Assembly (NCBI GenBank): GCA_963721385.1
Contig: CAVRJB010000005.1
Location: 62,001-126,000, forward strand
Source: DAOMFB01 sp963721385
GTDB lineage: Bacteria; Acidobacteriota; Thermoanaerobaculia; UBA5066
DNA: 64,000 bases
Direction: 5' to 3'
The notes beneath the pieces were generated by a model. It had not been told where the DNA came from. It searched no databases and saw only the letters and a program-made list of their open reading frames with translations. Below are positions 34,093 through 43,439 of this stretch, piece after piece. The translations under genes and the position numbers were made by a program. Every line of letters starts with the position of its first letter. Position 1 is the stretch's first letter.

Positions 34093-35139
34093 TTGAAGGC
34101 CTCTGCCGCGGCCCTCGGGGCCGCTCTCCTCCTTGCCTCCCTCCCCGTCGCCCGCGCCGAGGAACCGGCCGACCCGCCGCCGGCGAAGCCACCTGCGGTG
34201 ACGTGGAACGTGCAGGCGATCGTGGCGGCGGTCGCGCCGACGGCGGGGCCGGAGGTGTCGTCGGCCGAATTCTGGTACGGCGCGTTCTCGGCTTCGTTCG
34301 TCCGCGACGGGTTCGGCGCCAGGGCCGAGGTGCGGGGGACGCCGGGCGGCTTCCGCCCCTACTACGGCACCGACATCTGGCTCGAGGAGGGGTACGCCTT
34401 CATGGCGACGCCCGTCGGCGATCTCTTCGCCGGGAAGCGTGCCCGATCGTTCGGCCTTCGCGACGAGACGTTCGAGGGGAATCTCTTCTCGTGGAACGGT
34501 GTCTCGCGGGCGCCCGACTGGGGTGCGGGCGTCGCCGGCGAGGCGAGGACGGGCTACAACACCGTGACGTGGGCGCTCCGGTGGGTCGGCCAGGGGGACA
34601 AGACGTCCTACGAGCTGACCGGCCGCGGCGCGGCGTCGGAGCCCGGGACCGTCGTGAAGAACGGCGGCGAGGCGCGCCTGACCTACCTGATCTACAAGGG
34701 CCTCGTCACGTGGACGCCGGGCGTCTCGGTTTCGTCGGTCGAGGTGGTCCGGCCGCCCGGCCTGACGAGCTTCCGGATGACGGACGTGGAAGCGGACGTG
34801 ACGGCCGCGTTCGGCCCCGTCGCCGTCCTGGGGCAGATCTTCTCGCGGAGCGGCGACGCCGCCGTCGCTTCGGCGTCGGGCCGCATCGCCTACGACGACG
34901 GCCTCGCGTGGCTGGCCGGGATCCGGGCCGAGTTCCCGACGGTCGCCTTCCGGTACTTCTACTCGCACTGGAGCTACCAGGGACTGGACGAAACGGAGAC
35001 GTTGCAGCAGCCCGCGGTCGTCTGGATGCCGCGCAAGGGAATCGAGGCGACGATCGAGTATCGTGTCCACCGCCTGCCCCGGAGCCTCGGGGGAGGAAAC
35101 GAGAACGCCTTCCGCTTCGGGCTCGCCCTGAGCTTCTGA
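34093..35139 (+). CDS. Predicted outer-membrane beta-barrel protein
   Basis: A 348-residue exported protein. The TTG start gives a signal peptide (LKASAAALGAALLLASLP, cleaved near ARAEE). The mature part has alternating aromatic beta-strands (FWYGAFSASFVRDGFGARAE, TVAFRYFYSHWSYQGLDE). It ends in FRFGLALSF: the terminal Phe is the BamA-recognition signature of barrel proteins. About 14-16 strands look possible. It may be a porin or an uncharacterised outer-membrane protein; I do not recognise the family. TTG 34093 is chosen because the signal peptide starts there and the -10 element lies 9 bases upstream. The gene is divergent from the M16 peptidases. Confidence 0.7.
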   Translation: MKASAAALGAALLLASLPVARAEEPADPPPAKPPAVTWNVQAIVAAVAPTAGPEVSSAEFWYGAFSASFVRDGFGARAEVRGTPGGFRPYYGTDIWLEEGYAFMATPVGDLFAGKRARSFGLRDETFEGNLFSWNGVSRAPDWGAGVAGEARTGYNTVTWALRWVGQGDKTSYELTGRGAASEPGTVVKNGGEARLTYLIYKGLVTWTPGVSVSSVEVVRPPGLTSFRMTDVEADVTAAFGPVAVLGQIFSRSGDAAVASASGRIAYDDGLAWLAGIRAEFPTVAFRYFYSHWSYQGLDETETLQQPAVVWMPRKGIEATIEYRVHRLPRSLGGGNENAFRFGLALSF

Positions 35140-35225
35140 CCGGAAGGGGCGGGAAGGCGAAAGAATCCGGACCGGCGACGTCAACCCGGGAGCCCCGGCG
35201 CGCGTCGAACTTGTTTGAGGAATCG

Positions 35226-36512
35226 ATGAAGAAGACCGTCCTCGTCCTGATCGTCCTGCTGCTCGCCGGCGCGGGCGGCTATGCCTTCCTCCGGAAGGAG
35301 AACGGCTCGGCGCCGAAGTACCGGAAGGCGAAGCTCGACCGCGGCGACGTCGTGGCGACGGTCTCGGCCACCGGATCGCTTTCGGCCGTCACCACGGTCA
35401 ACGTCGGCAGCCAGGTTTCCGGAATCATCGCGAAGCTCCATGCGGACTTCAATTCCGCCGTGAAGAAGGGGCAGCTCCTCGCGGAGCTCGACCCGACGCC
35501 GTTTCAGCAGTCCGTGGACCAGCGGCGAGCCGACCTGGAAAAATCGAAGGTGGAGCTCCGGAACGCCGAGATCTCGCTCACGCGGGCGAAGAACCTCTTC
35601 AATCAGCAGCTCCTCGCCCCGTCGGATCTCGACGCCGCGCAGACGAACCGCGACGCCGCCGCGGCCTCCGTCGAGCAGTCCCAGGCGGCCCTCCGGCAGG
35701 CGGAGACGAACCTCTCCTACACGAAGATCACGTCACCGATCGACGGGGTCGTGGTGACGCGCTCCTACGACGTCGGCCAGACGGTCGCCGCGTCGTTCCA
35801 GGCGCCGGTGCTCTTCTCCATCGCGCAGGACCTGACGAAGATGCAGGTGCTGACGAACATCGACGAGGCCGACGTCGGCCGGATCCAGAACGGGCAGGTG
35901 GCGAATTTCACCGTCGACGCCTTCCCCGACAGCACGTTCAAGGGCTCGGTCTCGCAGATCCGGCTCTCGCCGCAGATCGTTCAGAACGTCGTGACGTACC
36001 CGGTGATGCTCGACGTGCCGAACCCCGACCTGAAGCTCAAGCCCGGGATGACGGCGAACGTCCTCGTCCCGGTCGACTCCCGTCCCAGCGCCCTTCGGGC
36101 TCCGAACGCCGCGCTCCGCTTCAAGCCCGATCCGGCCGACCTCTGGTCCGACCCGGCGAAAGGGGGCGCGAAGGCCGAGGCGAACACCAAGGGCGACTCC
36201 GCCCCGGGGAATGGGCGGCCTGCCGGGAGCCGGCCCGGCACGGGGAGCCCCGGCGGCGGCCGGGGGACCGGCGCGGGCTCCCGCGGCGGCGCGCACTCGG
36301 GCACCCTCTACGTCGAGGTGCCCGGATCGAACGGGAAGCTGAAGCCCGTGGTCGTGAAGACGGCGATCACGGACGGCAACTACACCTCGATCGAGTCGTC
36401 CGACCTGAAGGACGGCGAGGAGATCGTCGTCGGCCTCGCCACGGCCCGCGCGGGCGTCCCGGGCGGGACGCCGGCCGGTGGGACACCGGGCGGCGCCCGG
36501 CGGCCTTTCTGA
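35226..36512 (+). CDS. MacA-like periplasmic adaptor of an ABC exporter
   Basis: A 428-residue HlyD/RND-type membrane fusion protein. One N-terminal membrane anchor (~4-22) is followed by the barrel-sandwich/lipoyl half (GDVVATVSATGSL, VNVGSQVSGIIAKL). The alpha-hairpin spans ~100-160 (RADLEKSKVELRNAEISL). The second lipoyl half and beta-barrel follow (YTKITSPIDGVVV, LKPGMTANVLVPV). A Gly/Pro/Ser-rich insertion (~320-360) separates these from the last domain, and the C-terminus has Pro-Gly-Gly repeats. GAGG stands about 6 bases before the ATG. Directly upstream of the ATPase and permease genes, it should link the inner-membrane transporter to an outer-membrane channel. No TolC-like gene is in the window. 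Confidence 0.9.
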   Translation: MKKTVLVLIVLLLAGAGGYAFLRKENGSAPKYRKAKLDRGDVVATVSATGSLSAVTTVNVGSQVSGIIAKLHADFNSAVKKGQLLAELDPTPFQQSVDQRRADLEKSKVELRNAEISLTRAKNLFNQQLLAPSDLDAAQTNRDAAAASVEQSQAALRQAETNLSYTKITSPIDGVVVTRSYDVGQTVAASFQAPVLFSIAQDLTKMQVLTNIDEADVGRIQNGQVANFTVDAFPDSTFKGSVSQIRLSPQIVQNVVTYPVMLDVPNPDLKLKPGMTANVLVPVDSRPSALRAPNAALRFKPDPADLWSDPAKGGAKAEANTKGDSAPGNGRPAGSRPGTGSPGGGRGTGAGSRGGAHSGTLYVEVPGSNGKLKPVVVKTAITDGNYTSIESSDLKDGEEIVVGLATARAGVPGGTPAGGTPGGARRPF

Positions 36513-36525
36513 GGCGAGGCCCTGC

Positions 36526-37268
36526 GTGAGCCGTCCCGTCATCGAGATCGAGAACCTGACGCGGATCTACCGGATGGGGGAGTCCGAGGTGCGTGCGCTC
36601 GACGGCATCTCGCTCTCCGTGGAGCCCGGAGAGTTCCTGGCCGTCATGGGGCCGTCGGGCTCCGGAAAGTCGACGTTGATGAACATCGTCGGCTGCCTCG
36701 ACCGGCCGACGTCGGGGCGTTACGTCCTCGAGGGGACCGACGTCTCCTCGCTCGACCGGGACGCACGCGCCGGGATCCGGAACGACAAGATCGGGTTCGT
36801 CTTCCAGAACTTCAACCTCCTCTCCCGGACGAGCGCTCTCGAGAACGTGGAGCTCCCGCTCCTCTATTCGAAGAAGAGCAAGATGACCGAGGAGGGGGTC
36901 GTCGAGCGCGCGAAGGCGTGCCTCGAGCGCGTCGGCCTCGCCGACCGGTGGGACCACACCTCGGCGCAGCTCTCGGGCGGTCAGCAGCAGCGGGTCGCCA
37001 TCGCCCGGAGCCTCGTGAACGACCCGGCGATCCTCCTCGCCGACGAGCCGACCGGAAACCTCGACTCCCGGACGTCCGAGGAGGTCATGGCCATCTTCCA
37101 GAAGCTGAACGACGAGGGGAAGACGGTCGTCCTGATCACGCACGAGCCGGACATCGCCGATCACGCAAGGCGCATCGTCACGTTTCGCGACGGGAAGGTC
37201 CTGAGCGACGTCCCCGTGACGAAGCGGCGCCGGGCCGCGCCCCGGAAGGTCCCGGGAGGGGAGATCGC

Positions 37269-37272
<4 letters not shown>
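36526..37272 (+). CDS. MacB-type ABC transporter ATP-binding protein
   Basis: A 248-residue ATPase of the LolD/MacB group. Walker A GPSGSGKSTLM, the Q-loop in FVFQNFNLL, signature LSGGQQQRVAIARSL, Walker B ILLADEPTGNLD and the His of LITHEPDIA are all present. GTG 36526 is chosen because the domain starts there and a GAGGCGAGG Shine-Dalgarno lies 6-7 bases upstream; earlier in-frame starts fall inside macA. The stop overlaps the permease ATG (ATGA). Unlike E. coli MacB, ATPase and permease are separate proteins. It powers export of a peptide, lipid or antibiotic, not identifiable from sequence. Confidence 0.93.
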
Positions 37273-38495
<1,223 letters not shown>

Positions 38496-38499
38496 CGGT

Positions 38500-38505
38500 T
38501 AAGCT
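38500..38505 (+). promoter_or_regulatory. -10 element TAAGCT for the histidine kinase
   Basis: TAAGCT starts just after the permease stop and ends 9 bases before the GTG at 38515, so the kinase can be expressed separately from the exporter. Confidence 0.4.
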
Positions 38506-38514
38506 CTCGGGGAC

Positions 38515-41115
38515 GTGAGCCGGCGAGCTTCGGACCCTTCCACGAGCACGAGCGGGGAGCGGGCGCTGCGCGTCCGCTTCGCCTCCTGGTGGAACCCCCG
38601 CCGCTCTCTCGGCGCGAGGCTCCTCTGGGTCCTCCTGGCCGTGACGCTCGTCCCGGTCGCGCTCTACTGGGTCCTCGCCGACCGCTTCCTCTCGAACGCC
38701 GAGGAGGGGGCGCTCGCCGTCCTCCTCGAGGAGGCCGCCGGCCGCGAGCGGGAGGCCGTTGCCGCCGCAGCGGACGCGCGCGTCCGGAGCCTCGGGGACG
38801 ACGTCGCGCGGCTTCGCCGCATCCTCGCCGAGACGGCGTCCGCGGCCGCGCGGGCCCTCGAGGCCGGCGCGGCGGGCGGCGGGGCGCCCGAAGCGCTCGT
38901 GGAGGTCCCCGGGGGGCCGTATCGGACGAAGGGGGTGTCGTCGAGCGCAGTCCTCGTGAGCCGCGGCGCGATCTCGGATCCCCGCGCGCGTCGGGACCTC
39001 GCCGCGACGCGGCGGCTCGAGGCGCCGTTCTCCGCCCTGCTCGTCGGTCACCCGGACCTCTCGGCGGTCTCGATCGTGACAGCGTCCGGCGTCCTCCGGG
39101 TCGTGCCGGGAGGGGACATCGAGCGGTTCGTCGCCGAGGGGGGCGCCCCCGCGGACTTCCGCGCGCCGACCCAGACGGGCCGGCCCCTCGCGGGTCTGGC
39201 CGGCAACGGGGACCCGGTGGCGTGGAGCACCCTCTACGAGGACGTCTACGGACGGCGGGGCCGTCTGGTCACGGCGGTGACCCTTGTCAAGAACCGGGGC
39301 GGCGAGATCGTCGCCGAGGTCGGCGTCGACTGGACGGTCGCCGACGCTCTTGCAAAGGGAGAGGCCCGGGCGCACGGGGCGGATGCGGAGATCCTGGTTG
39401 GGGGCAACCGCCAGCCCGCGGTCGTGGCGCCTCCGGGCGCGCTTCAGGCCGACGAACTCTCGGCTCTGACCGCCGTTGTCGCCCGGGAGGGGGCGGGGGA
39501 CTTTGAACCGATGGTGCACGGCGAGAGCCATCTCGTCGCCGTCCGGAAGATCGAGGGTCTGCCGTGGCTCTACGCGAGGGTCTCGTCGCTCGCGCCGCTC
39601 CGCGCGCGCGTCCAGTCCCAGGCGCAGGCGATCTTCGGCACCGAGCAGCAGAAGAGGAACCGACTCCGGATCGTCTACCTCGCCCTGATCGCGGGCCTCG
39701 CGGCGCTCGTGGCGGTGGTCACGCGGCGGACGGTGGAGCCGATCCGGAAGGTCGCGCGGTTCGCCGACGCGATCACCGCCGGCGAGACGCCACCCGGCCT
39801 CGAGGGCGCCGAGGGCCGCGCCGACGAGGTCGGGCGCCTCGCGGCGGCCATGCAGAAGCTCGCGTCGCGAATCCGGCGGCGGACCGCCTCGATGGAGAGC
39901 ACGCACCAGCTGGCACAGACGGCCTCGGTCATGACGAGCCCGGAGGAGACGTTCGCGCGCCTCACGCGGCTCGTCGCCGGTGGGCTCGGAGCGACGAAGT
40001 GCTGGCTCTGCCTCTGGGAACCGGAGACCCGTTCGCTCGTCCTGACTCCGCCGGGCTTCGGCGTCGCCGACGAGGCGCTGCGGGGCCGTCGGCTCTCCCT
40101 GACCGACCGGTCGCTGGCGGTCCACTGCTACCGGACGGGCGAGACGTTCCTCGTGAACGACATCCTGTCGGACCCGCGAGTCTCGCTCTCTCTCGCGGAG
40201 GCCCTCGGCGTGAAGATGAACGCCGCCTTCGTCCCCCTGAAGACCGAAGTCGGCGTCCTCGGCGTGCTCGCGGTCGCCGACAAGCCGGGAGGCTTCGACG
40301 CCGAGGACCACGCGGCGCTCGAGAGCTGCGCCGACCAGGCCGCACTCCTTCTCCGGAACTCCCGGCTCTACGACGAGCTCCAGCGGAGCTACGAGCGCCT
40401 TCGCGACGCGCAGCGGAATCGCGACTACTTCCTTCAGAACGTCAACCACGAGCTCCGGACGCCGCTGACCGCGATCCTCGGCTGGAGCGAGATCCTGGCC
40501 GAGGACCGCCCCGACATCGAAACGGTCAAGACGGCGATGGACCAGATCCGGAGGTCCGCACAGTTCCTCCTGGCCCTCATTTCCGACCTCCTCGACCTGT
40601 CGCGATACCAGGACGGGCGGACGCGGCTCGAGCCGGAGGACGTCGACGTGGGGGCCCTCGTGTACGAGGCTGTGGAGCCGGTTTCGATCATGGCCGAGGG
40701 GAAGGGGATTGCCTTCACCATCTCGGCCCCCCGGCGGGGCGAGGCGGTCGTCCGGCTCGACCCGGTCCGGATCCGCCAGGTCCTCTGGAACCTCGTCCAT
40801 AACGCGGTGAAGTTCACGCCCCGCGGGGGAAAGATCGAGATCGAGGCGTCCGTCGACGACGCCGGCGCCCGCTTCAGCGTGAAGGACAGCGGGGTCGGCA
40901 TCGACGCGAAGGACCTCCCGTTCATCTTCGAGCGGTTCCGCCAGGCCGACGGCGGCACGACCCGGGCGTTCCGCGGAATGGGGATCGGCCTCGCGCTCGT
41001 GAAGGCCTTCGTCGAGCTGCACGGCGGCACGGTCCAGGTCGCGAGCACGCCGGGGCGCGGGACGACGATGACCGTCCGGATTCCGCGCCCCCCGGCGCCG
41101 CCGGCCTCGGCCTGA
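38515..41115 (+). CDS. Membrane sensor histidine kinase with HAMP and GAF domains
   Basis: An 866-residue sensor. TM1 (~38-58) and TM2 (~383-402) enclose a ~320-residue periplasmic sensor, probably Cache-like. A HAMP linker (~403-460) and a GAF domain (~475-625, TKCWLCLWEPETRSLVLTP) follow. The HisKA domain has phospho-acceptor His645 in NVNHELRTPLTAILGW. The HATPase domain has N-box NLVHNAVKF, DSGVGIDAKDLPFIFERF and GMGIGLALV. No response regulator is adjacent, so it is an orphan; its position after the MacAB genes suggests envelope stress sensing, but this is only inference. All kinase motifs look intact. Confidence 0.9.
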   Translation: MSRRASDPSTSTSGERALRVRFASWWNPRRSLGARLLWVLLAVTLVPVALYWVLADRFLSNAEEGALAVLLEEAAGREREAVAAAADARVRSLGDDVARLRRILAETASAAARALEAGAAGGGAPEALVEVPGGPYRTKGVSSSAVLVSRGAISDPRARRDLAATRRLEAPFSALLVGHPDLSAVSIVTASGVLRVVPGGDIERFVAEGGAPADFRAPTQTGRPLAGLAGNGDPVAWSTLYEDVYGRRGRLVTAVTLVKNRGGEIVAEVGVDWTVADALAKGEARAHGADAEILVGGNRQPAVVAPPGALQADELSALTAVVAREGAGDFEPMVHGESHLVAVRKIEGLPWLYARVSSLAPLRARVQSQAQAIFGTEQQKRNRLRIVYLALIAGLAALVAVVTRRTVEPIRKVARFADAITAGETPPGLEGAEGRADEVGRLAAAMQKLASRIRRRTASMESTHQLAQTASVMTSPEETFARLTRLVAGGLGATKCWLCLWEPETRSLVLTPPGFGVADEALRGRRLSLTDRSLAVHCYRTGETFLVNDILSDPRVSLSLAEALGVKMNAAFVPLKTEVGVLGVLAVADKPGGFDAEDHAALESCADQAALLLRNSRLYDELQRSYERLRDAQRNRDYFLQNVNHELRTPLTAILGWSEILAEDRPDIETVKTAMDQIRRSAQFLLALISDLLDLSRYQDGRTRLEPEDVDVGALVYEAVEPVSIMAEGKGIAFTISAPRRGEAVVRLDPVRIRQVLWNLVHNAVKFTPRGGKIEIEASVDDAGARFSVKDSGVGIDAKDLPFIFERFRQADGGTTRAFRGMGIGLALVKAFVELHGGTVQVASTPGRGTTMTVRIPRPPAPPASA

Positions 41116-41127
41116 TCCGCTTCGCCG

Positions 41128-41787
41128 TCAGACGAGCTTCAGGGACCGCGAGCCGACGAACGGATTGAGGCGGGCCTCCTCGGCGATCGTCGTCCTCTCG
41201 CCGTGGCCCGGGAGGACGAGGAGGTTTCCGGGAAGCGAGAAGAGCTTCGTCCGGATCGACTCGGTCAGCGCCTCCGCCGAGCCGCCCCAGAGGTCGGTCC
41301 GACCGACCGAGCGCCGGAAGAGGGTGTCGCCGGAGAAGAGAACGCTCTTGTCCCCCTCCATCCGGAAGCAGACGCTTCCAGGCGTGTGGCCGGGCGTGTG
41401 GAGGACTTCGAGAGCCCCGGCACCGCACGGGATCTTCCCGCCGTTCGTCAGGAACCCGTCCACGTCCGCCGGCGGCTCGATCTCGATGCCGAACATCCGT
41501 CCCTGCTCCTCGACGTACTGGTAGATCGGGACGTCGTCCTTGTGCAAGAGGAGCCGCGCGCCGGTGAGCCGCTTCAGGAGCGCCGAGCAGCCGACGTGGT
41601 CGAAGTGGGCGTGGGTGTGGACGAGCGCCACCGGATTCAGGCCGCTGGCGTGGAGGACCCCGAGGATCCGGTCCGGCTCGTCGCCGGGATCGAGAACGAT
41701 GGCCTCGCGCGAGCCCGGGTCGGCCACGATCGCGCAGTTGCAACCGAGGGGGCCGACGGGAAACGTGTCGACGAGGACGAGCGCCAT
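41128..41787 (-). CDS. MBL-fold metallo-hydrolase (glyoxalase II-like)
   Basis: A 219-residue beta-lactamase-fold hydrolase. The metal motif THAHFDHVG (HxHxDH), a second His in HTPGHTPGSVCF, Asp in FSGDTLFRRSVGR and a terminal-region His in LPGHGERTTI give a complete dinuclear site. FPVGPLGCNCAIV at the N-terminus is typical of the small glyoxalase-II-like group that hydrolyses thioesters. The ATG at 41787 is preferred over an upstream in-frame start because the family N-terminus begins there. On the minus strand CAGAAT ends 9 bases before it. Substrate is not determined. Confidence 0.88.
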   Translation of the reverse strand: MALVLVDTFPVGPLGCNCAIVADPGSREAIVLDPGDEPDRILGVLHASGLNPVALVHTHAHFDHVGCSALLKRLTGARLLLHKDDVPIYQYVEEQGRMFGIEIEPPADVDGFLTNGGKIPCGAGALEVLHTPGHTPGSVCFRMEGDKSVLFSGDTLFRRSVGRTDLWGGSAEALTESIRTKLFSLPGNLLVLPGHGERTTIAEEARLNPFVGSRSLKLV

Positions 41788-41796
41788 GGCCCGGCA

Positions 41797-41802
41797 ATTC
41801 TG
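41797..41802 (-). promoter_or_regulatory. -10-like element CAGAAT for the MBL hydrolase
   Basis: On the minus strand CAGAAT ends 9 bases before the ATG at 41787. It is only 8 bases from the divergent -10 of the threonine aldolase gene. Confidence 0.35.
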
Positions 41803-41810
41803 CCAGCGGC

Positions 41811-41816
41811 TAGACT
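41811..41816 (+). promoter_or_regulatory. -10 element TAGACT for the threonine aldolase
   Basis: TAGACT ends 8 bases before the ATG at 41825, with no Shine-Dalgarno sequence between them. Confidence 0.5.
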
Positions 41817-41824
41817 GGGACGGC

Positions 41825-42880
<1,056 letters not shown>

Positions 42881-42896
42881 TCTCCCGCGGCGACGG

Positions 42897-42902
42897 TACA
42901 CT
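42897..42902 (+). promoter_or_regulatory. -10 element TACACT for the secreted-protease operon
   Basis: TACACT lies just past the threonine aldolase stop, about 60 bases before the ATG at 42963. It gives the operon a genuine 5' leader, in contrast to the leaderless genes around it. Confidence 0.45.
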
Positions 42903-42916
42903 TATTGCTGAGCCTC

Positions 42917-42935
42917 GCCGGTAGCGCCAACCGGC
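42917..42935 (+). promoter_or_regulatory. Leader stem-loop of the secreted-protease operon
   Basis: GCCGGT and ACCGGC form a 6-bp stem with a 7-base loop in the leader, upstream of a G-rich purine stretch that serves as ribosome-binding site. Function unknown. Confidence 0.25.
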
Positions 42936-42962
42936 CACCCGGGGGGACAGGGGAAGATCGTC

Positions 42963-43439
42963 ATGAAGCCATCCCGAGCACGTTCTCTTGCCGTTCTGGC
43001 CATTTCGGCCGTGCTGCTCACTCCTTCGACACATGCGTGCGACGACCAGGTGGCTGCCGCCGCCCTGAAGGCCCCCGAGTCCCCGAAGCCGCCAGCGCCC
43101 GCCGTTGGCGCTCAGGTGCTGCCGCGAATGGTCGTGACGCGTGACAAGGAGACCGGCCAACTCCGCGCCGCGACGCCCGAGGAGATTCGGGCGCTCACCG
43201 CCGGCCCGCGCGCAACGCTCCTCAGCACGACTGAGAGCCCGGTCTTGACGACGTTGCCCGACGGGACCAAGTCGCTCGACCTCGGGGATCGCTACTTCTC
43301 CATGGCGGTTGCGAAGAAGGGGACCGACGGAAGAATCCAGCAGCGCTGCGTCGGGAGCGAGAAGGAAGAGGCCGGGTTCCTGTCGGCGGCCGCGCCGGCC
43401 GCTCCCGCGAAACCAGTCGGGACCGCCGATGAGAAGTGA
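42963..43439 (+). CDS. Small secreted protein, operon partner of a metalloprotease
   Basis: A 158-residue exported protein. A signal peptide covers ~1-25 (RSLAVLAISAVLLTPSTHA). The mature part opens with a Cys (ACDDQ), is Pro/Ala-rich at first, and has a central VVTRDKETGQLRAATPEEI segment reminiscent of small post-translational or calcium-binding helpers. A second Cys lies in QQRCVGSE. The 3' end overlaps the start of the metalloprotease gene by 11 bases, so the two are co-expressed. An inhibitor or chaperone role is possible but speculative; I do not recognise the family. Confidence 0.62.
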   Translation: MKPSRARSLAVLAISAVLLTPSTHACDDQVAAAALKAPESPKPPAPAVGAQVLPRMVVTRDKETGQLRAATPEEIRALTAGPRATLLSTTESPVLTTLPDGTKSLDLGDRYFSMAVAKKGTDGRIQQRCVGSEKEEAGFLSAAAPAAPAKPVGTADEK

